64,000 nucleotides of DNA from Nageia nagi (GCA_050084985.1 JBITNC010000001.1:47926001-47990000), one strand, 5' to 3'. Shown: positions 32,399 through 45,496, counted from the first letter of the stretch. The notes: generated by a model from the letters alone, not told the origin. Numbers and translations are program-made.

Positions 32399-35290
32399 AT
32401 GATGATGATACAAAGTTTTATGAGGATGAAATGTTGTTCAAACCCATCAAAAATACCTTCAAAATATCAAACTAGCTTGATGAAAAATTGGGAATATGAT
32501 AAAGAAGATAGCCCTACAACAAATAAATTACTTAAGAATATTTTCTATGATGAAAAGGTTAAGAATATTTTGCAAAGGGAATCCCATAAAAAACAACAAG
32601 CATGTTCTTCTCATGATCAACATGACAAAACCTTCAATGAGTTTGTCGACAAAATGAGATAAGAAGAGATGAGGCAAAAGCATGATGTAAAAGCTTATGC
32701 AAACCAAAAGAGTTAAGCTTGGGTGCAATTATCATCACCACTTAATTACCAAGTAAGGAGATATCAAAACTCTTACTCTAATCAACAAAGAGAATTGCCT
32801 CTTGAGAGCTTAGATTATCAACCTCAAAGCTTCTCTTCACAAGCTAGGATAACTGACCCCACCTATCAAAAAACACTTCATAGGGCTAGGTCTTGTATGG
32901 AAGATTTTGATAGAATGACCTTGTATTCAGTAAGAACCTCACAAACAACTCCTCAAAGTAAGATCTCAAACAAATTCTTCTATGATCCTTACTCTTGTGA
33001 GAAAGCCTCATTGCAAGAAAAACATAAAAAGGCTTTAGCTAAACAATTCAAGGTAGGAGAGATACCCTCTTTTGCAGAGTTGGAGGCAAAGAGAAAACAC
33101 ATAGAGAGAGATTATAAAGAAACTATAAACTTTAGTAAAAGATATGAAGATGTTCAAAGTAAGTTAGAAGAGGAAGCCAAACTTAAGGAACAAAATATAG
33201 AACTCAAAGAAAAAGAAAAGCAAGAGCTTGACAAACAACGACAAATTTTCGATAAGGTAAAACAAGAAGTTTGAGATAGTTGGTTACTTCATGAGAAGTC
33301 TCAACAAAATAAAGCACAACCATCTATGAATCTTAGAAATCCAATACAAGGGCATAATTTACATTCTAATATTTCATCATTACCATCTTCAGTGTTGTCA
33401 AGATCTTCTTCTGATGATGAATCTTATAATTCAGACCTAAAGTCAGAAAGAAATACCAATCATAGAAGTAACCGAAAACATCCTCAAGGTAGTTGGATAG
33501 ATAATGAACTAGAGGATTTCATGAAGGATTTCATGAATAAAGAAATGAACATATCAAGGTTGAAGAAGTTGACATATGACAATATTTGCAATGAACCCAT
33601 TCATCCAATTGTCCCTAAGAAGAAATTACCTCACAACTTTGAAATGCCTAAGATAATTCCTTTTACAGGAAATCAGGATCCTAAGGAACATTTAAGGTGG
33701 TTTAAGTTTTCAAATTACCTAATTTATAATGATGAGGACTTGATGCTACATTTTTTCCCCATGATGCTTGCAGCCCAAGCCTTGGAATGGTATAATAATT
33801 TGCCACGACATAGTATTTATTCATTTCTCCAATTGGCAAACTTGTTCTTACAACATTTTAGGATTTATATCAAAGAGTAATCTTCTATTACGGATCTTGT
33901 AGAACTAAAACAATCTCAGAACAAATCAATTGTTGACTTTGTTTCATGATGGAGGGATATACTCTATCGCATGCCCTATACCTTACGTCAGGAGGAGTTA
34001 GTTAAATTATTCAGTCAAAATTGTTTAAGGCCTATAGGTAGTATATTACAAATCCAACAATATAATACTCTCGAAGAAGTTATTGCTTAGGTAGTTATAA
34101 TTGAGAAGGTCAAGATTGAATATGGTGAAATAAAAATTATGAGAAAAGAAAAATATAACAAAAATGAGTATTGTAATTATCACCATCAAAGAGGTCATAG
34201 TACAAAAAATTGTCTAGCATTTAGAAATAGAATGCAAAATTCAATCAATGATAATAACTTGGAAGTTGAAGACCATACTTCTATTTAAAATCAAAATTTA
34301 AAAAATCATCAAGACTCACTTCCTTCATGCCAAGTAAATACGGTATCTATTATGCCTAATTACAGTCAAGTGACACACACCTGGAATCCAAGTAATCAAC
34401 CTATTATAAGAATAGTTGGAGTTGATACTAGAACTCAAAATATACAAGAAAAACAAATTGATATATCATGTAATCAAAAATCCAAAATGTAAGTTCCTCC
34501 ATTGATACATCAGCCTATAATTTCTTTTTATGACCATGAGAGACAATCAAACAAGGGACCTCAAGGGTTAGATCCACCTCTCCATGTCATCGGTAAAGTA
34601 AATGGTAAAATTGTTAAGAGGATATTAATAGATGAGGGGTCAGATGTCAATATCATATCTACATCAGCATATCACAAATTGAATCTTCCTTTCTCTCATA
34701 TTTCTTTACCATCATTACAAATAAAAGCATTTAATAATGCCTTATGTTCAACAATAGGATCAATAGTGTTACCCATCACCATTGGATGTAAGACGATACA
34801 AACATCATTATATATCATCGAAGGAAACATCGAACAATATAATATTCTTTTAGGTAGATCATTGATTCAAGAAATGGAATGTGTCCCATCTACATTTCAT
34901 GGTTGTCTAAAATACATTCATGAGGGAGTACTCCATTGTGTATGAAGAGATGAAAATCCATACTCACATTATAATATTACAAAATCATCAAAAATGAAAC
35001 CTCCTATGCAAAATTCAAAGGGGAAATCATCATCCATCTTTGCTAGGCAAGGGCATAATCATAAAGATATGAGATGGAAATCAAAATCCAAATATGATTA
35101 CAATGATGGAATGCAATCTTTGGAACAACCTAAGAGGGTGGTAGATCATATAATGAAAGAAAACCTAAAGCCTAAGTCAATAAAATACAATAAGTATGGA
35201 CATCATGTTTATCATCATCAATTGGGGCATAATACTAAACATTGCCACCAATTAAATCATGCCCTTCATGATCTGATGGATGATAGATGA
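32399..35290 (+). pseudogene. gag-protease polyprotein of element C
   Basis: Pieces 32399-32662, 32723-33274, 33326-33880, 34502-34945 and 34994-35290 all share one phase, broken only by in-frame stops. Order: a basic/coiled region rich in K and E (33040-33270), the retrotransposon gag capsid domain (HLRWFKFSNYLIYNDEDLML, ALEWYNNLP), a knuckle CNYHHQRGHSTKNC at about 34171-34212, and aspartic protease. The protease motif is ILIDEGSDVNIIS, where DEG replaces the usual D[ST]G; the flap end is NILLGRSLIQEM. A second knuckle-like segment follows (HHQLGHNTKHCHQLNHALHD) at about 35210-35275. Gag packages the RNA and protease matures it. The frame stops at 35290 with no RT after it. Confidence 0.75.
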
Positions 35291-38200
35291 TTTGAAGTAG
35301 ATATACCTTTATTGATAGATAACAATTTACATCATCTACAAAATACATATATATATTCCACACAATTAAACAATGGTAAATTATGTTATTTGCATAAGGA
35401 TATTCGATCTCCTTCACATCATTCACATTGGGGCAGTCGTCCCCCATCTTACTTTTGATCTCCTCATGTTTTACATAGATCACATTGGGGCAATTGCCCT
35501 CCATCAAAAAAAAAAAAAATCATCATCAAAACATGATTTAGAAATCACACAAACATCAAAATATGATTAAAAAACTAAAATGATCATATCTGATTTTGAA
35601 ATAGGTTATAATATGTTTATTACATTTCCATGTCTTCCCCTTTTTCCACCTCATATTCATCCCCCATTATGTTGGAATATTTGAGTATTAGATTATATTC
35701 TAACAATTCATCAAGGCATATATACTATACATCATCCATGATCACTTCCATACCATTATACAAATATGTTTAATACTTATTGTAAAAGAAATAGTTTATG
35801 AAATTAATATTCTTATTGACGTTACCAACCTTCATCATGAAATTTTTGAAATTTTGGATGATAAACAAACATGACTATGATACACTTAAGGTTATTACAG
35901 ACTCATACACATCTTCACATTTAAATAATCTTAAAACAGTCAAGAATGAGGTGTTACAAGAGCATGATTTCGAGCAAAAGTATTACATGTTCATCCTATT
36001 ATTCGCTTCATCTCGAACCCAAGAATCATTTGATAGTTTTATAAAAAAAAAAAGAGGTGAAAAGAGATGACAAAAAAAAGGTGAAAAGAGATGAAAAAAA
36101 AAAATATTACTACATTATATCAATGATTCTTGGGTGATTACAATATCCTCTACCAGGGCTATAGACGTCTGACTGGCAGTAGAGCAAGGTTGTAGTGGGA
36201 TCGAGGGGTTAATCCTCATCGGGGCTATGGATGCCTGTTTGGCAATGGGGCATACCTTACGAGTGGCGACATGTCCATATTGATTAGCGACCTTCTTTCC
36301 TATGGACCTCTGTACATTTCATATGGATGAACTAGCTTATATATTTTATGCTCTTGTGACATTTAGTTTGAGATTGTCTAGAGATGGAAATAAACATCAT
36401 TGCACACACATGAGTCTATGATAATTTTGAGAACATCATGACTTTGTTTTATATCATCTAAAGAAGAAAAAATCTAATGGTGATTGGTTAATATGGTCAA
36501 CTTGAATATTATGATAATTACATTTCTTCATCATCCCATGCCTCCATCCCATACTATTTATTATTACATACTAATTAATATTACACTTATATTTATCAAT
36601 GCCTTGATGAGTTGATTAGTTTATCTCTCTAAATACTCAAATACATCCTATGTCTATTCATTTGTTATACTCTTTTCATATTAACATCCACCATCCCCCC
36701 ATATACGTTATATTATATCAACTTTCATATTTTATTATCCAACATCCATATATTTCCTAATCCATCTTTATCAATTATTAAACTGGATGTGCTTGCATAT
36801 TATTTGAGAAAAAGAGTGAGTAATTGCTCTCCCCATTAATATGGGAGTCAACATTGTTGTTGTTAAAACCTTTTGTTTCTATTCTTATCTACAAGTTTAA
36901 GCAAGAAACTACCCTTAGTAGATTGATAAAAGTCAACCCTAGAACATTGTTAAATTTTATAGCTTCCATTATTCTTTGGGATCGAGAATAAGAAATTATT
37001 CTCCCCATTGAATTGGAAGTCAATGTTCTTTTCCTATCATATCCCATCCATTTCAACCCCTTATAACATCGTTAAAAAGCTTCCATCATTCCTTGGGATC
37101 GAGAGTAAGAAATTGCTTTTCCCTTTGAATTTGCGATGTTCTTCTTCCCTTTCCATTCATTATCATCTACCCATAAATTGAATGTGTGCTACATCTCATT
37201 CCATATCCTTTGTACATGTTATCATAAAATAAAAAGTATTAGTAGCCAAGTTTGGTAAATGATACAATCTAATACTACAATTTTTCAAATCATTATCCTT
37301 AAATTTGAAGATATTTAATAATATCCAAATCAACATCGATGATTGAAATAATAATAATCGAAGTACTTATTCGAACTTAGAGATACACCATCAATGTGTA
37401 GCACATCAAAGTATGTTCATGATTAAAGTTTAAAATCATACTTTTAAATTTCTCAAGAATGAATAACAAAATACATAATACAATCATCTATCATTATGTT
37501 GATCCTTGTAGTAAACTTGAGTTTGTATCATCATCTCAATAAATGAGGTAGAATGCATTTGTCTTGTTTTCAAGTCATGTTCAACAAAAAAATTCAATCA
37601 TGGAAAAACATATTTCTAATGATTTTCACAAGAAATGATCATGAAACCCATTCTGCTGGGGCAAATAGCAGAATTATCAAACATTAAAATGTTATCTACT
37701 TTGAAAGGACTCCACATCACATACATGCTAATGGCATAGAGCCTATGGAATATAGTGTTTCATAAAATAGTGTGTTGTAGATGAGCATGAGTACTTAGTA
37801 AAATGTAGAACTTATCTTCAAAATACTTTGATTGCAAAAATTCAAAAAGTTGATGTTTGATCATAATTTGGGGCAACTATGATTGTCCATGACCCAAAGC
37901 AAATCATTTGCCTCTACCATCAACCAACAAAATCAAGATTTAAAATATTTGTACTCAAGTGTATGAGTCTTGACTTAACCACTTACCAACCTTAGGTATA
38001 TTATCACTTACTTAGTAGCCTAGTGGTATTTGTATAAGTCTACAATGATAACATATTAGTTTGCTTGTATCTTCTTAAGATACATGACTATGTTTGCTCA
38101 CCACATCATGCAATAAACATGCAAACTCGATCATAAACAATTTCATCATGAATCCTTGATAAGACAAACACCATTTATTGTTTATGATCTTACAATGAAT

Positions 38201-39865
38201 CACAAACTTCCTAGTTCAAATCATATGTCATGTTATGCATGTTTAGTCATCACTTATTGTTATACGTATTCAAGAAACCCTAGTCATCAAAAAACATGAT
38301 TCCAATGATTTTTGCAAAACCTACCTTTCTAAAGTAATAACATAATAATCAAAATTTAAATTAGTGCACACAAAGGGGACTTCATGTCATATACTTGACT
38401 CGGCTCCATACATTCCTCGGAATAAACACAAGACACCCATGTAATGATATATGGAAACAAGCCTTTAGTACCTATTTGGTGCACAACCAATGTGTGTTCA
38501 AAATACTTCAATTGCAAAGCTCACAAAATCATACTTAGATAACTGGGATAAATACAACTTCCCCTAACCTGAAATCAAACCTTATGTTCACCTATAAATG
38601 ATTGAAACAATAAGGTTAGAATCATCCATACATTCATCTTACTTGTTCACTAGCTAATATCTAACAGTCTATCATCATTGTCACTGACATCATTAGTTAG
38701 TCAAAAGGGGCCATAATGCTAAGAAAAGCACCACAATCAAAGTAATCCCATGATCACATAGCTAGACCATGGCTACATCTCTCTTAAAATGTACCCAAAA
38801 CATTGTTAATTAGAAAATCGAAAGTTATATGTCTACTCATGGTTAAGGTAATTAGGATTGCCTATAACCTAAAATAAGATATTTATGTTCAATATGATTC
38901 TAAAAGACTTATGCAAAAGATCATCACGAAACCCATTCTGCTGGGTCAAAAGCAGAGAAAAATAAAACATGACTTGTATATACAAAACAAGCTTCCTATC
39001 ACATACTCGCTTCAGCATGCAGAGACAAACTAGAGTCTTGTCATGCAACTGTCATAAACAACACACAGTATGGAGATAAACACACGTGAAGTTTTGATAT
39101 ACAACATCACTACCTCAAAACTGTATACATCAAATAAGCGTACATCACATACTTGCTTTGGTATGCAGAGACAAACTAGAGTCTTGTCATGCAACTACCA
39201 TAAATAGCACACAGTATGGAGATGGACACAAGTGTAGTTTTGATGTATTACAATATCATTTTCAAAATGTATCAATTGCAAAAGTTAAAAAATCATATTC
39301 AGTCATGGCGAGGACTATCCTCATGACAACACCGGATGATGAAATATGTATAAATAACAAGTTGATTCAAAGAAGCTATAATTATATCCTACTAAAATAT
39401 CTTAAGCTTTATACAAAAAATATTTTGATGATATTTCTTAAAAATATCATTAACATTTACAAATATCAAAGAAAATAAAATGTGATGTATCATTGTTATA
39501 GGAGATCATCTTGAAACCCCATTGTCGGGATAAAGGACAACACCATCAAACTCATATACTAAAGAGGACTTATATGGTACATGTGTGCTTAGACATGCAA
39601 AATGACATAATAGAAATGTCATGCAACTGTCACACAAGCTCAACACATTTTTATACCGAAAATAGTCACTTCTGAAGTATATTCAAATTTGTTTTCAAAA
39701 CTACATCAAATGTAAAATGAAAATACATTTTATCATAATTTTGATTCATCTAAGAAATGGAGTCAAAACTTATATCATAAAAAAAGCAATGATAAATATT
39801 CAAGCAACAAAGCTTCCCATTCTATGTTTTTGAAATCATCAACCGTATTTTCGGTTGATAATTTC
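35291..39865 (+). other. Long non-coding 3' spacer of element C
   Basis: About 4.6 kb without a domain. The segment 35800-36450 is shared with element A. From 37600 on, a degenerate long-period repeat recurs: gatcatgaaacccattctgctgggg at 37637, gatcatcacgaaacccattctgctgggt at 38920 and a weaker copy at 39505, each followed by a 'cacatac...catgcagag' section. Short frames here (for example 35798-36070, 39158-39478) have no recognisable content. Long 3' spacers are typical of Tat-lineage and non-autonomous elements. Confidence 0.6.
38999..39250 (+). repeat. 146-bp direct repeat in the C spacer
   Basis: The section starting cacatactcgcttcagcatgcagag at 39000 and containing aaactagagtcttgtcatgcaac and cacacagtatggaga recurs at 39146 with few changes. 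More diverged relatives occur near 37720, 38390 and 39580. Confidence 0.8.
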
Positions 39866-39879
39866 AAAAAGGGGCAAAA
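39866..39879 (+). promoter_or_regulatory. Polypurine tract of element C
   Basis: aaaaaggggcaaaa ends directly at the 3' LTR start TGTAGACACC (39880). It primes plus-strand DNA synthesis. Confidence 0.85.
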
Positions 39880-40727
39880 TGTAGACACCTAAAAAAGTTC
39901 CCTTTTTAACTAGTAAACATTGAAATAATCATAACTCTTTATACAAGACTCAAATAAGCTTGAAAACTTCATTATTGGATAGCTCTCATTGAGTACATGT
40001 AAAATGAGTGGTCACATGACCCCTTTTCGATAAAAATTGACTATTTAGCGGTCATTTTAATGTTGTTATAAAATTGTTAACCAGTCGCTGGCGTTCGCCT
40101 ACAAACGCCGATGTTTTGAGCCAATCATCGGCATTTGACCTCCAAACGCCAGTGACTCTGTAATAGCCGAATAGAAGCCAAAATAGTAAAAGGAAGTTGG
40201 AATGCTTTGTTCTTCCAAGATGAGGTGGATAGAGGGGGTCAGTTACGACCTACGGTGGCTGTTCACTTCCTCTTACTAGCCTTGAAACATCTCATCCAAA
40301 ATCTATAAATACTAGCCAATACAAAGCAAAAAGGGAGGAATTGAACCTAATTTTGAAGTAGGGTAATGCTGCCAAAATCTTGTGAGCTTATACATTTTAT
40401 TGTTTTATACTAGTTTCATTTTAATACTTGTCATACATAGATGCTTTGATGTTATTTTCTTTTGCATGTTTGTAGGATTTACAGGTTGCTCATATCAAGG
40501 GAAGAAGCAAGCAACTCAAAAACAATGAAGATTTAATACTCTTTATTTTGGCACATAGCATTTGTAAAAGTCCCTTCTAAGGGCAAATTGTAGTTTGAAC
40601 TGAGATTGAATATCATTTTGCAATTACAACATGTCTATCTATGTTATATAATTTGAGGTTCAATGAAGATTGAAGAATAATTTTATTTTATTTTATTCTA
40701 TATTCCAGCTCAATTTTCATTGCAACA
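39880..40727 (+). repeat. 3' LTR of element C
   Basis: Begins TGTAGACACC and ends TTGCAACA, followed by the TSD agttg (40728-40732). TATA-like tataaata is at 40304-40311. It retains more CG dinucleotides than the 5' copy in the block 40083-40160 (gctggcgttcgcc, caaacgccg). Confidence 0.95.
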
Positions 40728-40732
40728 AGTTG

Positions 40733-41330
40733 TAAAAGCTATTTTGAACTAATCTTCATCCTTCACCTAAATTGGTTGGATCCTAAGTAACCATTGATAA
40801 TTGAAAAATAGCAAGCTCTGGCTACTGTATGCAGGATCTACTCCATAGGAAGGAGAGGATAGTTAGCTTTCAGAGATATTTTATTCAAATTTTTGAAATC
40901 AACACAAAGTCTAATTTCTCCACTTTTCTTTCTTATAGGAACTAAATTTGCAACTCATGAAGAATGCTTGATGGGATAAATAATTTTTGAATCTAGGAGC
41001 TTGATTAACTCTTGTTTCATAGTTTCTTCTATTTTTTGAATTTTTGAATCTAGGAGCTTGATAAATAATTTTTACAAATTTGAGATATAGTAGTATTTTC
41101 TTCATAAAAAGATTTTGAACCAAATTTTATGAATTTACCACACTTTACCTGTAGCTCAACATAGTTTTCCTTTAGGATGATTGAAGACTTGACCTTTAAG
41201 ACATTTTTTGAATCAAATAGTCTTTCCAAAGAGAGCAATCCTTTTGGTATTACATTATTTCTAAGTTGAATGACATCTAATTCTTAGAAATAATTAGGTA
41301 TTTTTTGAGTACCAAAAGTGTGAGCCACTA
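40733..41330 (-). pseudogene. RT (N-terminal half) of element T
   Basis: On the - strand: a linker IPKGLLSLERLFDSKNV (41200-41250), then IIYPIKHSS-stop-VANLVPIRKK, then SGEIRLCVDFKNLNKISLKA and NYPLLPME-stop-ILHTVA, and finally a diverged segment ending KIAFTT-like at the C junction. These are motifs of the fingers and palm of Ty3/gypsy RT. The catalytic YLDD is on the other side of C at 28584-28595. Stops at likely Trp and Gln codons suggest G-to-A/C-to-T decay. Confidence 0.8.
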
Positions 41331-41349
41331 CTTTATCTACAAGAAAATT

Positions 41350-41850
41350 AATAATATGCTCATCAAAATCAAATACTTGCCAAAAGTTTGCAACATTGAG
41401 TACTAAAGGCCTACACTAAACTTTGAATCCAAGAGCTCCTTTTTTATATGCTCCTCTTGTGGCAAGTGCATCAGATATTTGGTTGTGCTTTCTAGGAATA
41501 GATACAAAATTGATAGCCAAAAATGATACCAATAAATCCCACATTTTGTTCTTGTAGTTCTTTAGATAATGGTGCTTTGCACTAATTTAATTTTTGACTT
41601 GCTTGATGACTAACTTAGAATCACCATAGATAATCAAGTATGTAATATCTATACTAATTACTTTAGATAACCCTAAACAAAGGGCTTCATACTTAGTAGT
41701 ATTATTTGTATAGGCCCATGCAAATTGAAAGGAGAATCTTTTGGTATTCCTCTTTGAAGATTTGAAAACCACTCTAGCTCCACATCCATTTCTACATCGA
41801 TAAGCATAAAAATACATCATCATGCTAGGTATTTCTTTCTCTAGAACTTA
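41350..41850 (-). pseudogene. RNase H-like domain (aRNH type) between gag and RT in element T
   Basis: 41823-41587 reads MMMYFYAYRCRNGCGARVVF, then NNTTKYEALCLGLSKVISID and LIIYGDSKLVIKQVKN. This matches the plant RNase H-like module 'xYFDGAxxxxGxGAGVVxxx..NNxAEYEALxxGL..GDSxLVIxQV' found as the additional RNase H of Tat elements. The first catalytic Asp is Tyr here; the Glu and second Asp persist. Downstream RKHNQISDALAT is the usual end of the fold, followed by a linker to RT. It is in phase with the gag tail above it, with no protease between. Confidence 0.7.
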
Positions 41851-43500
41851 TTTTCTCATTACAATGGGGTTTGTTTTATCCAAAGCACTACTACCTATGT
41901 TTGATGGGATAATACCCAAACTTGATGGAATAACACCAGATTAGATGGGACTTGATGATGTTAGTTCTATGGCTTTTTTAGGTTTAGGCTAGGCTTGAGT
42001 GTGAGATTGATACTACTGAGTGGCTTGAGGCTATTGTGGGGTTGCTAAAGAAGTTTCTCTAGTTTGAACATAATTTGTTTATTCTCTAACAAATCTTAGA
42101 ACCCAAAAGTTGACCATTATGAGGTTAGCAATAGGATTTGAAGTAGGTTCTACCATCTATTTAGAATGTAACCTCAAATACTGATGTTAATATACCATGC
42201 ATGAATCTAGAAAATAAGGAGCTAAACATGGTGAACACCATTCTATAATGCTCAAAGCAACACTATCTATAGAATTGGTCATAATAGCATTCTCAATTAT
42301 TTTAGAGGGATTAGACTATTCTGATTGATTGACCTTGGATTAGAATCTTTGTTAATACTGATTATCATATTTTCTATAGTTGAAACTATGATTTTGCATT
42401 TCTTATAGAGTGAGCTTGTTGGATAGATTTCTAATAGTTATCTCCAACTAGTTTATCCTCTTCTCTTCTTGATATTTAGGTTTAGTACCAATGCTTATGG
42501 ATGCAAGAGTAGCTAATGATGGTAGCTAATTTTGAATAGTAGGTTTAGGAGGAGGTGGTAAGGCTAGAACTCCAAGGTGACATATTTATGGAGTCTACTT
42601 AAAAGGTAAACTTGGAAATATAGGCATGATTATTTTGAGATACATTTTACCAAAGGATACCAAGGTATATTCTATAGTATTTGCTATCTGGTAAACATCT
42701 AGGAATGTATCTCCTAACATAACAATAAACATATTTAGAAAGAAAAGCTTTTCAATAATATACTAAAACTTGAGCATTCTTATCCTTATTGGTATGGATT
42801 TTCATGTTCTCTCAAATCTGATATTAAAATCATCAATAGATTAATGTGGATGCCTTTTGATACATGTTATGAGGCTAATGAATGTGCTATCATTACCATA
42901 TGTAGAAAATCTTTTAATCAGGGCCTAACACAACTCTCCCCATGAATTTATAGATTATAAGGTAAGAGTTCTAAACCATTCAATTGCTTTACTTTTAAAA
43001 GAGTGTGACAATAACCATATCATCATAGTTTCATCAGTAATATCAAAAATTGAGGCTAACAACAATACATCTTGATAATGCTTATATGGCATCTTTTCAG
43101 ATCCATCATATTTAGGCAAAAATTTAGAAGCTACTTAAGGTATAGGTGATGAATTAATCATCTAGGCAAAAACATTTGCTAGTTGAGCCATACTTGGAGA
43201 ATGTACAAGAGGTAAAGGATTTTCTATAAATGAGTCAAATATAATAGACAAAGGTGTAGCCTTAAAAAGGATCAAAGGAGACATAACCTAAGATATCTTT
43301 TATCTAATCCTCCTATGAGGAAGTGACACCTCTTGAAATTTAGGCTATTTAAGAAAATTTTTGGCACTACTTCTAGTTAGTCTATGTTCTGAAGGTGCCA
43401 AGGTTCAAAACATTTGATTGGTTGATAGTGGAGTCACTAATAAGGTTACAAAAACCTTATAATCTTGAAGGATCAACTTGATAACCTTCCATATGAGGCT
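41851..43500 (-). pseudogene. gag of element T
   Basis: The - strand shows a decayed capsid domain from about 43130 (LPKYDGSEKMPYKHYQDVLL; LLSHSFKSKAIEWFRTL; LIKRFSTYGNDSTF; FNIRFERTWKSIPIRIRM), then a Pro- and Gln-rich tail (about 42000-42600) that runs in phase into the RNase H-like domain. No zinc knuckle was identified. The same region exists in element B (7999-9775). Confidence 0.65.
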
Positions 43501-43577
43501 ATAAAGCCTAACAATGCTTGTTAAATATGATATTTAGCTTGTGTCCCATTAGGCATGCTAAAAATAGAACTAGCTAC
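43501..43577 (-). promoter_or_regulatory. Leader and probable primer-binding region of T
   Basis: The - strand after the 5' LTR reads gtagctagttctatttttag. If the LTR ends two bases earlier, TAGTAGCTAGTTC would be a mutated TGG-type primer-binding site; element B has tagtagtaagttc here. The tRNA is not identifiable. Confidence 0.35.
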
Positions 43578-45491
43578 TATTGATTGGTATATCATAACCT
43601 CAAGGGTTTGTTCTAGTCATGTTCCCCACTTTTTGTAATAATAGGTCCCTTGAAAGAGTATAAGGTGGCGGGATGTGCTTGTTTTGGTTTTTTGCTCAAT
43701 CTTTGGTTTATAGGATCATTCCTATCTATATTTAAGATCAAAAGTAACAAGAGAGGAATAAAAATATGGAGAGTTACATGAAAGAGATAAACAAATAAAT
43801 AACTAAAATAGAACATTTACAACCTAGGCATTATGGCATAGGTTGCAATCCATAGCTAAGATTAAGAATAGCATACTATCTTACACTTGAGATCTCATAA
43901 TCATAATACATAGCCATAATTTGAAGAAAACATTCCACACATAACATTCACAAAAGTAATAATAGCCATTTTGTTACAAAAGGGTGAAGAATTATCTATT
44001 TGAATTATCATATGTGAATTGCTTTTATAGATTAGGGCAAATTTGCTAAAATATTCAACTTTCTTAATTTCTAAAAATTAGCTATTTATACAAATTCCCC
44101 CTCCCTTGGGTTGTTGGGGCTCATTAATATACATTACTACTAGCATTGAATGAAATAACTAAAATAGCACTATTTATATAAATGTTACAAATATGCTAGA
44201 TTATATAGTGGTTAAGTACTAATCATCATAACTATCTAAATCATCTAGGTATTTGTAACTTCTAGTTGATGATTTCCATAAAGCTACAATCCTTATGACA
44301 TGTTATTAGCTGCTCCTTCCTCAGCCCTATAGCTGATTGAATATAACACTATTATTGATTAAAGGTAGCACTATAGTTGATTAAGGGTAGCATTGTAGTT
44401 GATTGAGTAGTTATTTGATTGCACACTGATTGGTACAATTTGGTTGTATGCTTTGTTAGCTGCTATCTACTTCTCTGTAATCTTTATGATCTCTATTATG
44501 GATGTTAGTAATCAAAGTAATGATGATTGATAGACATTATATTCATTTGAATCAAGAAGAATTACCACTATTATATGAAAATGAGTTGGTGTCAACACAT
44601 TAATAGAGCCTTAGGTGTCAAACACTTAAGATGAAGTGGACCCAAGTGTTCTTTTTCATGCACTACTCTTTTACTTAGCAAGCTTTATGTTCTTCTTTCA
44701 AGCTCTATTGATGATTTGGTTCTTTGGGGACCCGCTTATTTTTACCAAAATTTGTAACATCATCCTTCAAAATCCCTAGGCTCTATTGATGATCTACTTC
44801 TTCTAAGACCCATTAATTTTAGCTAAAAATTATGATGTTATCTCTCAGGATTAGTGGGCTCTATCAAAATTCTAATTTCTCTAGGACCTATTAATTTTCA
44901 TAAAAAATGTGATTTTACCTTCTCAAATTGCCAAGCTCTATTGATATTCCTCAAAAATCTACACTTGCCATTACTCGCTCTAGGACCTACTAATTTTGAT
45001 AAAAAACTATAACATCATCCTTCTAAATCCATGGACACTATTGATATTCTTCAAAAATGGAATTCTAAATATGTATAAGTTTTGGACTTCAAGAACTTTT
45101 ACATACATGACTTCTTAAGTATATTTGGAGAAGATGACATGATTCTCAAGGACTCTCAACTTCTGATCGCTAAAGAATAAAAGAATACAAAATTTACATA
45201 ACTTTTGGGTAACCTAATTTATATAATCCCTATGTACTAAAGAATGGTAAAATTCTTTGGTGGCTTTATTCATATAATTCATAGGTAATAATAAAAAAAT
45301 GACTCCCGAAACCCTAAAGAAAAGAAATAAGAAGAGGGGGGATTTATGATGAAATAATAAAAAATTTTACAACTCATGAAGACTCTAAAAGAATAATGTT
45401 TCTATAAGTACTCTTATATACACAACTCCTGGGTAGTGAAGAATGAAAAATAGAATTACCCAAATTTTGAGTGTTATTTTAAAGGAATACA
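43578..45491 (-). repeat. 5' LTR of element T
   Basis: On the - strand it starts TGTATTCCTTT (45491) and ends CAATCAATA (43578; CA changed to TA). Homologous along its length to 20122-22086. Several internal deletions account for the 51-bp difference in length. Confidence 0.85.
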
Positions 45492-45496
45492 TTTTA

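Larger units (their letters stand above)
28718..40727 (+). mobile_element. Element C: non-autonomous gag-protease Ty3/gypsy element
   Basis: Complete element of 12,010 bp. It has LTRs of 850 and 848 bp starting TG and ending CA, a perfect 5-bp TSD, a primer-binding site three bases after the 5' LTR and a polypurine tract before the 3' LTR. Internally there is a leader, an acidic ORF, a gag-protease frame and a 4.5-kb non-coding spacer. No RT, RNase H or integrase is found on either strand, so it must have been mobilised by a partner. LTRs differ at roughly 35-40 positions, nearly all transitions, so it is the youngest layer of the nest. Confidence 0.9.
20122..45491 (-). mobile_element. Element T: Tat-like Ty3/gypsy retrotransposon, host of element C
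   Basis: Two homologous LTRs of 1,965 and 1,914 bp bound an internal region reading on the - strand in the order gag, RNase H-like domain, RT, RNase H, integrase, extra ORF. RT before integrase is the Ty3/gypsy order. The additional RNase H and the long extra ORF point to the Tat lineage. After subtracting the 12-kb C insertion the element is about 13.4 kb. All frames carry stops, so it is dead. The junction halves of copia RNase H at 20116 and 45497 prove that T inserted into G. Confidence 0.85.

Noticed and set aside
37637-39880. CRISPR-like array in the C spacer
   Set aside because: Repeats are long, degenerate and irregularly spaced inside a plant retrotransposon. There are no uniform spacers.
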